Assembly: GCA_023245755.1 (NCBI GenBank)
Contig: JAHFJQ010000020.1
Coordinates: 1 to 12,098 of the forward strand
DNA length: 12,098 nt
Origin: an archaeon
GTDB lineage: Archaea > Nanobdellota > Nanobdellia > SCGC-AAA011-G17 > GW2011-AR17
Direction: 5' to 3'
Shown: positions 6,740 through 11,901 of the stretch, in pieces
Layout: every line of letters starts with the position of its first letter
Numbering within the stretch: the first letter of the stretch is position 1
Position numbers and translations under genes: made by a program
The notes under the pieces: generated by a model
What the model was told of the DNA's origin: nothing
The model's input: only the letters and a program-made list of their open reading frames with translations
Databases searched by the model: none

Positions 6740-7560
6740 TTTTTAGTCTCCTTCTTTACAGAAGCAAAGAATAGTTTTTCTTTATCCATAACGTCCAGTG
6801 CCTTATCAGACCATACAGTAAGTCTTCCTGCATCTGTACCAGGTGCAAGAACTTCCGCATTAAGATTTTTGACAATACATACTTCAATTCCTTGAAGATT
6901 TCTTGCTGCAGTAAGCAGAGCACATTTTTTAGAAACAACAAAAAGCGGTCCTTTTTTCTTTCTGTAAGGTCTTCCTCTTGTTTTTCCTATTCCTGCTCTA
7001 ATCTTCTTCTCAGCAATTCTTTCTAATTCTTTTTCTAGTCCTGCCTTTGCAAGAAACTCATAAACTTCTTTTGCTTTTTTAAGATCTTCAATTTTTTGTT
7101 CAACAATAAAGGACTGTGCGGTGTGCCCTCTTCTTTTTGTAAGCTCTGGATTCATAGTTGCTGCAATAGCACTTCGAATAGCCTTTCTTCTTTCTTGCAC
7201 ATTCATTTTCAAATCCCAGATTTTACTTGCTTTAGGTGGATGAGAAACTCTTCCTCCAACGGTGTTTGGTGCAACTGCTCCAACATAATGGAAATTCATT
7301 CCCTTTCGAGAAAGAACTTTTCTCGGTGTACGAGATTGTCCTCGTCCGTATGTTGTTTTGTAATGCTTTCTTCGTTTTGTAATAAAAGAAGATTGTCGCA
7401 GTCCCGCTAAAGGGCTTGTTCCTGTAGGTTGAATAGAATGAGATTGTTGTGCAAGCACAGCTTTTTTGATGAGGTCTGGTCTAAAATCTTCAGAAAACTG
7501 AATAGGCAAAGAAACATCCTTTCCTTTTTTCCCATCCATTCCAACTACTGCTGATTTCAT
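6736..7560 (-). CDS. rpl4: Large-subunit ribosomal protein uL4
   Basis: uL4 is a 50S assembly protein whose long loop reaches into the exit tunnel. The 274-residue product is of archaeal type: FRPDLIKKAVLAQQSHSIQP around residues 26-45, the basic loop with YGRGQSRTPRK at 71-81 and VGGRVSHPPK at 101-110, WDLKMNVQERRKAIRSAIAA at 115-134 and a C-terminal globular part with GPLFVVSKKCALLTAARNLQ. The ATG overlaps the uL3 stop by four bases and the stop overlaps the uL23 start by four. In some bacteria uL4 regulates its own operon through the leader RNA; whether it acts on the leader at 8526-8694 is unknown. Confidence 0.97.
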   Translation of the reverse strand: MKSAVVGMDGKKGKDVSLPIQFSEDFRPDLIKKAVLAQQSHSIQPTGTSPLAGLRQSSFITKRRKHYKTTYGRGQSRTPRKVLSRKGMNFHYVGAVAPNTVGGRVSHPPKASKIWDLKMNVQERRKAIRSAIAATMNPELTKRRGHTAQSFIVEQKIEDLKKAKEVYEFLAKAGLEKELERIAEKKIRAGIGKTRGRPYRKKKGPLFVVSKKCALLTAARNLQGIEVCIVKNLNAEVLAPGTDAGRLTVWSDKALDVMDKEKLFFASVKKETKK

Positions 7561-8525
7561 CGTTGTTTAGACTCCACACTGACATATCCAATAGGCCCAC
7601 TTGCAGCTTTCTTTTTGATTCGAATAGCTTCAGAGAATGCGATTGGTCTTTTGTTTGGTCCTGCAATAGATCCTTTCACAAGAAGGTAATCATTCTTAAC
7701 AAATCCATAGCGAACGAATCCTCCTTCAGGATTAATATCTTTAGGATTACTTCCGATTTTAAGTGTCATTTTGTTATATTCTGTTCGTAAGTGATATCCC
7801 CATTTTCCACACTGTGCAACACTGTAAAGAACTTTGTTAGGGTGCCAGGAACCTAAAGTTCCAACTTTTCTTCGTGCTTTCTCTGCCTTGTGCTGTAATG
7901 GTTTGACTCCGAATTTTTTTACTACTCCGGAAAATCCTTTTCCTTTAGTAACTGCATGAGCGTCAACAAATTGTGTTTCTTTGAAGACATCAGAAATTTT
8001 AATTTCTTTATCAAGAAGGCTTTGTGCGAATGCAGACTTTTCTGCCAAGTCTTTTCCACCAACACTAAACTCTACCATATCTGGTTTCTTCTTTCCAATA
8101 CCGGTAAGTTTAGGTTGTGTATAAACAGTAATTTTGAGAGAGTCAAAGTGTGCGGGTGCAGTATGTTCTTTTTTAGAAGGACGTATTTTTCGACTAAGTT
8201 CTTTATCCACTTTCTTAGAAAAGACTTCAGAAACAAGACGTAGTTCTCCATCTTCTTGTTGTGCATAATAGCGAATAGAATAAACTTTTAATGGTGGGCA
8301 TTCAATCACTGTAACTGGTGTGAAGATATCCATATTCTTTCTGTGAGAGTTTGCATTTGTTTCTTTGATGAGAAGGTGTGTCATTCCAACCTTATATCCT
8401 AAGAAACCTAAGAGTTTTTTATCTTTAGAATCAATCTTACTTCGTACTCGAGGAGCATGCTTACTACTTCGAGCATGTGGCCAAAATTGTAAACTTCCTC
8501 TACGTGGGTGAGATTTTTTTCCCAT
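7557..8525 (-). CDS. rpl3: Large-subunit ribosomal protein uL3, first gene of the operon
   Basis: uL3 binds early to 23S rRNA and reaches toward the peptidyl-transferase centre. The 322-residue product begins GKKSHPRRGSLQFWPHARSS, the usual archaeal start, followed by LLGFLGYKVGMTHLLIKE at 38-55, TPVTVIECPPLKVYSIRYY at 69-87, the conserved GKGFSGVVKKFGVKPLQHK at 195-213 and GTLGSWHPNKV with GKWGYHLRTEYNK around 222-252. It is the first gene of the minus-strand cluster, preceded by a leader rather than another gene, and overlaps uL4 by four bases. No convincing Shine-Dalgarno site lies in the 24 bases between the last leader hairpin and the ATG. Confidence 0.97.
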   Translation of the reverse strand: MGKKSHPRRGSLQFWPHARSSKHAPRVRSKIDSKDKKLLGFLGYKVGMTHLLIKETNANSHRKNMDIFTPVTVIECPPLKVYSIRYYAQQEDGELRLVSEVFSKKVDKELSRKIRPSKKEHTAPAHFDSLKITVYTQPKLTGIGKKKPDMVEFSVGGKDLAEKSAFAQSLLDKEIKISDVFKETQFVDAHAVTKGKGFSGVVKKFGVKPLQHKAEKARRKVGTLGSWHPNKVLYSVAQCGKWGYHLRTEYNKMTLKIGSNPKDINPEGGFVRYGFVKNDYLLVKGSIAGPNKRPIAFSEAIRIKKKAASGPIGYVSVESKQR

Positions 8526-8694
8526 TTCTTCAAATATAACGAAATACTTGTCTTTTCAGACAGCAGGTTTATAGACGTCGAACCTGCGCTCGCCTTTTTG
8601 AGAATCAGAACACTGGTTCTGTCGTTCGACACATATGTGTGAACTCCTCATAGGTTAAGAGTATTAAATGCAATCCTCCGAAAGCATTTTGATG
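8526..8694 (-). promoter_or_regulatory. Predicted structured 5' leader of the uL3 operon mRNA
   Basis: If transcription starts 22-25 bases after the TATA box at 8716-8723, uL3 mRNA carries 166-169 untranslated bases. In minus-strand sense these can fold into: H1 (8644-8624), GTTCACAC/GTGTCGAAC with one bulged C and an ATAT loop; H2 (8621-8606), CAGAAC-CAGT-GTTCTG; H3 (8587-8563), GCAGGTT and AACCTGC around an 11-base loop; and H4 (8562-8549), TGTCT-GAAA-AGACA. An alternative 7-bp stem pairs GTCGAAC (8630-8624) with GTTCGAC (8583-8577); it encloses H2 but uses bases of both H1 and H3, so it excludes them. All pairings were read directly from the sequence; folding energies and function are unknown. 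Autogenous control by a ribosomal protein is the obvious hypothesis. Confidence 0.55.
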
Positions 8695-8715
8695 TAACGT
8701 GAAAAAATCCGTCTC

Positions 8716-8730
8716 CTTATAAATGTTTCG
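8716..8730 (-). promoter_or_regulatory. BRE/TATA promoter of the ribosomal operon (uL3)
   Basis: On the minus strand CGAAACA (8730-8724, BRE-like) is followed directly by TTTATAAG (8723-8716). The same layout, nGAAAn(n) followed by TTTAwA, precedes the three unknown genes to the right and, less exactly, the histone gene. Predicted start of transcription is near 8691-8694. Weaker TATA-like alternatives closer to uL3 are CATTTAATAC (about 8661-8670) and CTATAAAC (about 8568-8575), neither with a good BRE. Confidence 0.7.
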
Positions 8731-8736
8731 AAATAG

Positions 8737-8754
8737 TGTATGCTAGAGTATACA
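8737..8754. promoter_or_regulatory. Imperfect 18-bp dyad between the two divergent promoters
   Basis: TGTATGCTAGAGTATACA: seven of nine symmetric positions pair, with one further G-T wobble. It lies just upstream of the uL3 BRE and about 25 bases upstream of the histone TATA box, so a protein bound there could affect both promoters. A second small inverted repeat, TTCTC-GAG-GAGAA at 8764-8776, abuts the histone promoter. Binding is not shown; such repeats also occur by chance in AT-rich DNA. Confidence 0.3.
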
Positions 8755-8771
8755 GATCGCTCTTTCTCGAG

Positions 8772-8786
8772 GAGAACATTTAAATA
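8772..8786 (+). promoter_or_regulatory. BRE/TATA promoter of the histone gene
   Basis: GAGAACA (8772-8778) followed by TTTAAATA (8779-8786), with the TATA box ending 23 bases before the histone ATG at 8809. That spacing puts the transcription start at or within a few bases of the start codon, so the mRNA is probably leaderless, in line with the absence of a Shine-Dalgarno site. Confidence 0.7.
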
Positions 8787-8808
8787 ATACACTTCCTATG
8801 AAAAAATT

Positions 8809-9021
8809 ATGGCACAAAGAAAGGCAATTATTTCTGCTTCAGCAATGGAGAAGCTTCTTAAGAAAGCTGGTGCAGAACGTGTGTCAGACGATGCAAAGGC
8901 AAAGCTTGCAGAGTATCTTGAAGAACAGGTGGTAAAAATTGGGGAGAAAGCATTACGTTTTGCCCAGCATGCGGGAAGAAAAACAATAAAAAGTGTCGAT
9001 ATTAAAGAAGCAGTGAAATAA
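8809..9021 (+). CDS. Archaeal histone (HMf family)
   Basis: A 70-residue single histone fold that dimerises and wraps DNA. Key features match HMfB-type histones: GAERVSDDAK at residues 21-30 (loop 1, with the conserved Gly and Arg) and HAGRKTI at 54-60 (loop 2, with the Arg-Lys-Thr DNA-contact set), then VDIKEAV. The protein has about five extra residues before loop 1 and ends at AVK, without the RRFKK-type basic tail of HMfB. An ATG at 8798 is out of frame and ignored. This is the only plus-strand gene in the window. It is transcribed divergently from the ribosomal operon, so the two share a 283-bp control region, and it converges on the 289-aa gene with one base between stops. Confidence 0.97.
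   Translation: MAQRKAIISASAMEKLLKKAGAERVSDDAKAKLAEYLEEQVVKIGEKALRFAQHAGRKTIKSVDIKEAVK
8979..8992 (-). terminator. Possible T-tract terminator for the 289-aa gene, inside the histone gene
   Basis: On the minus strand two runs of five T (8992-8988 and 8983-8979) occur 31-44 bases past the stop of the 289-aa gene. Archaeal RNA polymerase commonly terminates at such tracts without a hairpin. With one base between the convergent genes, any terminator must lie inside the opposing gene. Confidence 0.35.
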
Positions 9022-9022
9022 C

Positions 9023-9892
9023 TTAGAGTCTCTTGACCCACGTATCCCTAGGGCTAAGGGTATAACCACCAATAATTTTTACAGCATCATCACTATTTTT
9101 CACAAATTCTGCTCCATATTGTGCCCATCCTTGTGGATGTGTTCTAAAAGTAGGGTGTGATTTAGCAGTATAAACTTCAATTTCTTCAAATCCCATTTTT
9201 CGTGCGATATGCTCTCCTGTAACAAGGCAGCCTATACCTAAGCTTACTCCTTCAGGAAGTTCTGCATTTCTACAAGGTTGCATTTGAGAAACAAGCATAG
9301 TTTTATTTTGAGCCCAGAAACCTAATACTGCTGCAAGATTAAGTTCATTCTTTGCAACTTTTCTATGGATCTCTACTAGGAATGGTGCATCGGAACGGAC
9401 TCCTCCTCCTCGAACACCCCCTTCACTAAGACTTCCAATACCAAATCCTGTATGAACAACATATCCTTCGAGATTTTTTTTATTTGGGAAAACAATTTTA
9501 TCAGTTTCAATTCCTAACGTTTCAACAACAAATCTATCTCCCTCTCTAGAAAGAGTTTCTAGAAGTCCCGCTATTTCTATAGGGACTTTTTGTTCAAGAC
9601 CATAAACAGTAACAAGACCTCTTTCAAGAACAAAATCATCAGAGAACAGAGGGACAAGAGAATTAGCGGTAACTTCGGGTTGCTTTCGGGGCCTATCAAG
9701 GGTAGATGCGTAATAGGGGTCTTTTGGGTCGTAACTAAAAACATCTCCTCCAATGAGCTCCCAAAGTCCTCTCATTTCTGAAGGGCTAACTAAGGTTCTT
9801 CCCTCTAAGATCATATCAATAGGATCGCCAAAAATATATTCTCGGAGCTCGGGAAATCTTCCCTCACATTTAACCGTTCGTCTCTCAGCCAT
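9023..9892 (-). CDS. Uncharacterised protein, paralog of the gene at 9933-10829
   Basis: I do not recognise this 289-residue protein with certainty. It is clearly homologous along its length to its upstream neighbour. Shared features include VKCxGRF near residue 7 (Cys9), DPYY at 58-61, SLVPLF at 78-83, a glycine-rich motif GIGSLSEGGVRGGGVRSDAP at 151-170, NLAAVLGFWA at 185-194, TMLVSQMQPCRNAELPE at 198-214 (Cys207), GIGC (Cys222) and a terminal region with SHP. No signal peptide or membrane segment is visible. The order strand (MLVSQMQ), loop, helix, strand (IEVYTA) resembles part of an acyltransferase (GNAT-like) core, but this is a weak guess. A BRE/TATA lies 22 bases before the ATG, in the 40-bp gap after the paralog, suggesting its own leaderless transcript. 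Confidence 0.88.
   Translation of the reverse strand: MAERRTVKCEGRFPELREYIFGDPIDMILEGRTLVSPSEMRGLWELIGGDVFSYDPKDPYYASTLDRPRKQPEVTANSLVPLFSDDFVLERGLVTVYGLEQKVPIEIAGLLETLSREGDRFVVETLGIETDKIVFPNKKNLEGYVVHTGFGIGSLSEGGVRGGGVRSDAPFLVEIHRKVAKNELNLAAVLGFWAQNKTMLVSQMQPCRNAELPEGVSLGIGCLVTGEHIARKMGFEEIEVYTAKSHPTFRTHPQGWAQYGAEFVKNSDDAVKIIGGYTLSPRDTWVKRL
9076..9080 (+). terminator. Possible T-tract terminator for the histone gene
   Basis: A run of five T on the plus strand 55 bases past the histone stop, antisense to the end of the 289-aa gene. It is short and unsupported by other evidence, but is the first such tract downstream. Confidence 0.22.
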
Positions 9893-9913
9893 AGTTCTGT
9901 TTTTTATCTCCTA

Positions 9914-9928
9914 ATTTTAAATCTTTCT
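9914..9928 (-). promoter_or_regulatory. BRE/TATA promoter of the 289-aa paralog
   Basis: Minus strand AGAAAGA (9928-9922) then TTTAAAAT (9921-9914), ending 22 bases before the ATG at 9892. It fills the 40-bp gap after the upstream paralog, so the two copies can be transcribed separately. A GGAG lies further down, about 16 bases before the ATG, too far to be a convincing ribosome binding site. Confidence 0.6.
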
Positions 9929-9932
9929 GAAT

Positions 9933-10829
9933 TTATGTTCTTACTCCCGTTCCAATAGTTTTAGTATAAACTCTACTTAGAGATCCAGAGCCTTCATATC
10001 CTAATTTCTTCCCAGACCCATCCCACATAGAAACGAATAGTGCTCCCATTCTTGCCCAGCTCTCAGCATGTTCAAGGAAGTAAGGATGGGCTCGTCCAGT
10101 ATAGAGAGATATTTTTTCAAATCCTAATTCACGAGCAACCCGCTCAGCAACTGTCGCACAGGTTATTCCAAAGGGAACTGCTTCTGGTAGTTTTGCATTT
10201 TTACAAGACTGCATTTGAGAAACAAGCATAGTATCTCCCTCAGCCCAGAATCCAACTACTGCAGCAAGATTTAGTTTTTCTGCTCTTCCTTTTGCTTCTC
10301 TTTGGTAAAGCTCAAGAAGATACGGTGAGTCTGATCGCGTCCCACCACCTTCAGGCCCTCCATCAGAGAGTGTACCAATCCCTACATTTGATGCAATAAC
10401 ATAATCAGAAAGAGTTGTATCCTTGTCGATGTGGAGTTTAGAGGGATCTTTTCTAAGTTGATCCGTATAGAAGTCTTTACTCGTGGTAGCCATGGCAGAT
10501 AATCCTCTTGCAATACGAGGATCAACCCCTCTAGAAAGGGCATGTTTTTCTCTTATTTCTGGTGAGATAATATATTTATCTGGAAAAAGAGGAACAAGAG
10601 AAAGATAGTTATTATGGGGCGGTGCTCTACTGACATCTTCTGTTGGTTCATAATAAGGGTCTCTTCCATCAAGGCCTGCTAAATCACCTGAAATGAGGTT
10701 CCATATTGCAATAAAATCATCTTCAGAGACCTTGGTTCTATTTTCAAGAACTAAGTCTGCTGCTTCAAAGACTCTATCTCTAGTCTGGCTAAAGCGACCA
10801 GGACACTTCACAACTTTTGAGTTTACCAT
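9933..10829 (-). CDS. Uncharacterised protein, second copy of a tandem paralog pair
   Basis: A protein of 298 residues from the ATG at 10829 (MVNSKVVKCPGRF), function not recognised. The open frame extends five codons further to an ATG at 10844, but the shorter start aligns exactly with the downstream paralog (Cys at residue 9 in both) and lies 23 bases after a strong BRE/TATA, whereas the longer one would lie upstream of the predicted transcript start. Shared motifs are DPYY at 57-60, SLVPLF at 77-82, GIGTLSDGGPEGGGTRSDSP at 150-169, NLAAVVGFWA at 187-196, TMLVSQMQSCKNAKLPE at 200-216 (Cys209), GITC (Cys224) and AHP near 247. It differs from its partner in the middle third and at the C-terminus. 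It appears soluble. Confidence 0.88.
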   Translation of the reverse strand: MVNSKVVKCPGRFSQTRDRVFEAADLVLENRTKVSEDDFIAIWNLISGDLAGLDGRDPYYEPTEDVSRAPPHNNYLSLVPLFPDKYIISPEIREKHALSRGVDPRIARGLSAMATTSKDFYTDQLRKDPSKLHIDKDTTLSDYVIASNVGIGTLSDGGPEGGGTRSDSPYLLELYQREAKGRAEKLNLAAVVGFWAEGDTMLVSQMQSCKNAKLPEAVPFGITCATVAERVARELGFEKISLYTGRAHPYFLEHAESWARMGALFVSMWDGSGKKLGYEGSGSLSRVYTKTIGTGVRT

Positions 10830-10851
10830 CCTCTTTAGGCACAAAAGCGCC

Positions 10852-10866
10852 TATATAAACCTTTCG
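10852..10866 (-). promoter_or_regulatory. BRE/TATA promoter of the 298-aa paralog
   Basis: Minus strand CGAAAGG (10866-10860) followed by TTTATATA (10859-10852), ending 23 bases before the ATG at 10829. It is a textbook archaeal promoter and decides the start codon of this gene, predicting a leaderless mRNA. Confidence 0.75.
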
Positions 10867-10889
10867 TTTTTGTTATCACTAAGAAAGGA

Positions 10890-11174
10890 CTACTTAAAAC
10901 CTGGTAAACCACTAAAATCAGAGAATTCTCCTGTAGAGGAAAGGTCCTTGTATTCTGGGCCAGCTTTGGTATCTTTATAGCCTCGAGGAACGTTGATCTC
11001 AACGTAATCATTTCGGGGACGTGCATAACGCTTGCGCACATTCTCTGGAAAATCTGTAGTAAGTGCTTCAAAGAAAGCTCCAAGAACGTAATACACGGCT
11101 CTCCCTGCACGGACAACAACATGCTCTTTTTTCTCTTCTTTTTCTCTAGACCGTGAGTGTGTATTCTTTGCCAA
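10890..11174 (-). CDS. Small uncharacterised basic protein with TTG start, overlapping the 237-aa gene
   Basis: A 94-residue protein I do not recognise. The N-terminus is strongly charged (MAKNTHSRSREKEEKKEH), followed by a short apolar stretch AVYYVLGAFFEAL at 26-38, a basic patch VRKRYARPRND near 46-56 and a Gly/Ser/Asp-rich end. The start is TTG at 11174: an in-frame TAG lies five codons upstream, no in-frame ATG exists, and AGGGG with nine-base spacing plus an adjacent GAAGG offer a ribosome binding site. The next in-frame start candidate is a GTG at codon 27. It overlaps the upstream 237-aa gene by 29 bases, so the pair is probably co-transcribed and coupled. An overlapping frame at 10835-11122 looks like a shadow. 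Confidence 0.7.
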   Translation of the reverse strand: MAKNTHSRSREKEEKKEHVVVRAGRAVYYVLGAFFEALTTDFPENVRKRYARPRNDYVEINVPRGYKDTKAGPEYKDLSSTGEFSDFSGLPGFK

Positions 11175-11859
11175 CCTTCTTTTCCCCTAGGTGAATCTCC
11201 CTTATTAATTTTCCCTTTCTAATCGCATGCAGGCGTGCAAGTGCAAAATCTTTTTCATATTGTTTAGGAATTTCTAAACTTGCAATGACAAAGCTATGCA
11301 TAATAAATGCCTTCGTAAAGTCCTTTGGTACATCGAATGCATAATCATCGATAATACTCATATCTGTTGTTTTAAAACTACAAAAATCTGCTTTAGGCAA
11401 TTCTTCATTCTCTTTATTTCCTGGCTTTGCAGACTTGGGACTTTTCACTTTTGTTTTGAGTTCTCCACTTTCTGTTTTGAAAGAAAGCAGAACAAGTCCA
11501 GAAGGATATTTTCCAAACAGTCCTTGAATTTGTGCTTTCGTAAGATCTGTATCAATCAAATAAGTTTTTACACCCGCAAACTGTTTCATCCCAGCAAAAG
11601 GAAATCCTGCATCTGCTTCGCTAATCTTTTGCGTAGTAATGATTCCTCCACTGACATGAACTTTTGTTTTTACACTCTCTGCAAGTGCATACGCAAAATC
11701 TGGAGCAAATTCAAATCCTGAAGAAATACTTCCTTTACCTTTTCCCTTCGTAATCTGAAGCAATGCTTTTTGTTCATATGTGCCCATACCATAACGAGTG
11801 AACTGTCGCTTCGCCCATTCGTCACTTTTTCCCTCTGCAATTTTTCTGATGAAGTTCAT
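11146..11859 (-). CDS. Uncharacterised 237-aa protein
   Basis: Function not recognised. The N-terminus (MNFIRKIAEGKSDEWAKRQF) is followed by a basic glycine/lysine strand KGKGKGSISSGFEF around residues 38-51, FAYALAESVKTKVHVSGGI at 55-73, which could be a helix and strand, a probably disordered lysine/proline linker around 135-158, and a C-terminal part with FTKAFIMHSFVIASLEIPKQ at 181-200. There is no signal peptide or membrane helix. A BRE/TATA lies 25 bases upstream of the ATG, suggesting a leaderless start. The stop lies 29 bases inside the 94-aa gene, so these two form a small operon of unknown function. Confidence 0.85.
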   Translation of the reverse strand: MNFIRKIAEGKSDEWAKRQFTRYGMGTYEQKALLQITKGKGKGSISSGFEFAPDFAYALAESVKTKVHVSGGIITTQKISEADAGFPFAGMKQFAGVKTYLIDTDLTKAQIQGLFGKYPSGLVLLSFKTESGELKTKVKSPKSAKPGNKENEELPKADFCSFKTTDMSIIDDYAFDVPKDFTKAFIMHSFVIASLEIPKQYEKDFALARLHAIRKGKLIREIHLGEKKVGKEYTLTV

Positions 11860-11883
11860 TGTACGTCTAAGAAAATCTGTAGA

Positions 11884-11897
11884 TATATAAATTTTCC
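11884..11897 (-). promoter_or_regulatory. BRE/TATA promoter of the 237-aa gene
   Basis: Minus strand GGAAAA (11897-11892) then TTTATATA (11891-11884), ending 25 bases before the ATG at 11859, in the 42-bp gap after the upstream gene. It predicts an mRNA starting at or next to the start codon. Confidence 0.72.
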
Positions 11898-11901
11898 TTA
11901 A

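Noticed and set aside
8563..8604. tRNA-like B-box sequence GGTTCGA in the uL3 leader (minus strand)
   Set aside because: The bases around it do not form a T-arm with a seven-base loop, no A-box, acceptor stem or anticodon arm can be built, and the bases pair better as hairpin H3 or the alternative stem.
8408..8632. 74-codon minus-strand frame starting with GTG in the leader and running into uL3 in another frame
   Set aside because: It overlaps the certain N-terminal coding part of uL3, uses the hairpin sequences as codons and has no protein-like pattern I can recognise.
9180..9480. Assigning the paralog pair to the GNAT acyltransferase superfamily
   Set aside because: The strand-loop-helix-strand order near the C-terminus is suggestive, but the canonical acetyl-CoA loop (Q/RxxGxG/A) is absent; kept only as a weak guess.
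9933..10844. Longer start (MCLKRM) for the second paralog
   Set aside because: The internal ATG at 10829 aligns with the other paralog and fits the promoter spacing; the upstream ATG would precede the predicted transcript start.
10835..11122. 95-codon minus-strand frame overlapping the 94-aa gene
   Set aside because: Its sequence reads like a frame shadow and runs over the strong promoter of the downstream gene. The 94-aa frame has a better ribosome binding site and more coherent composition.
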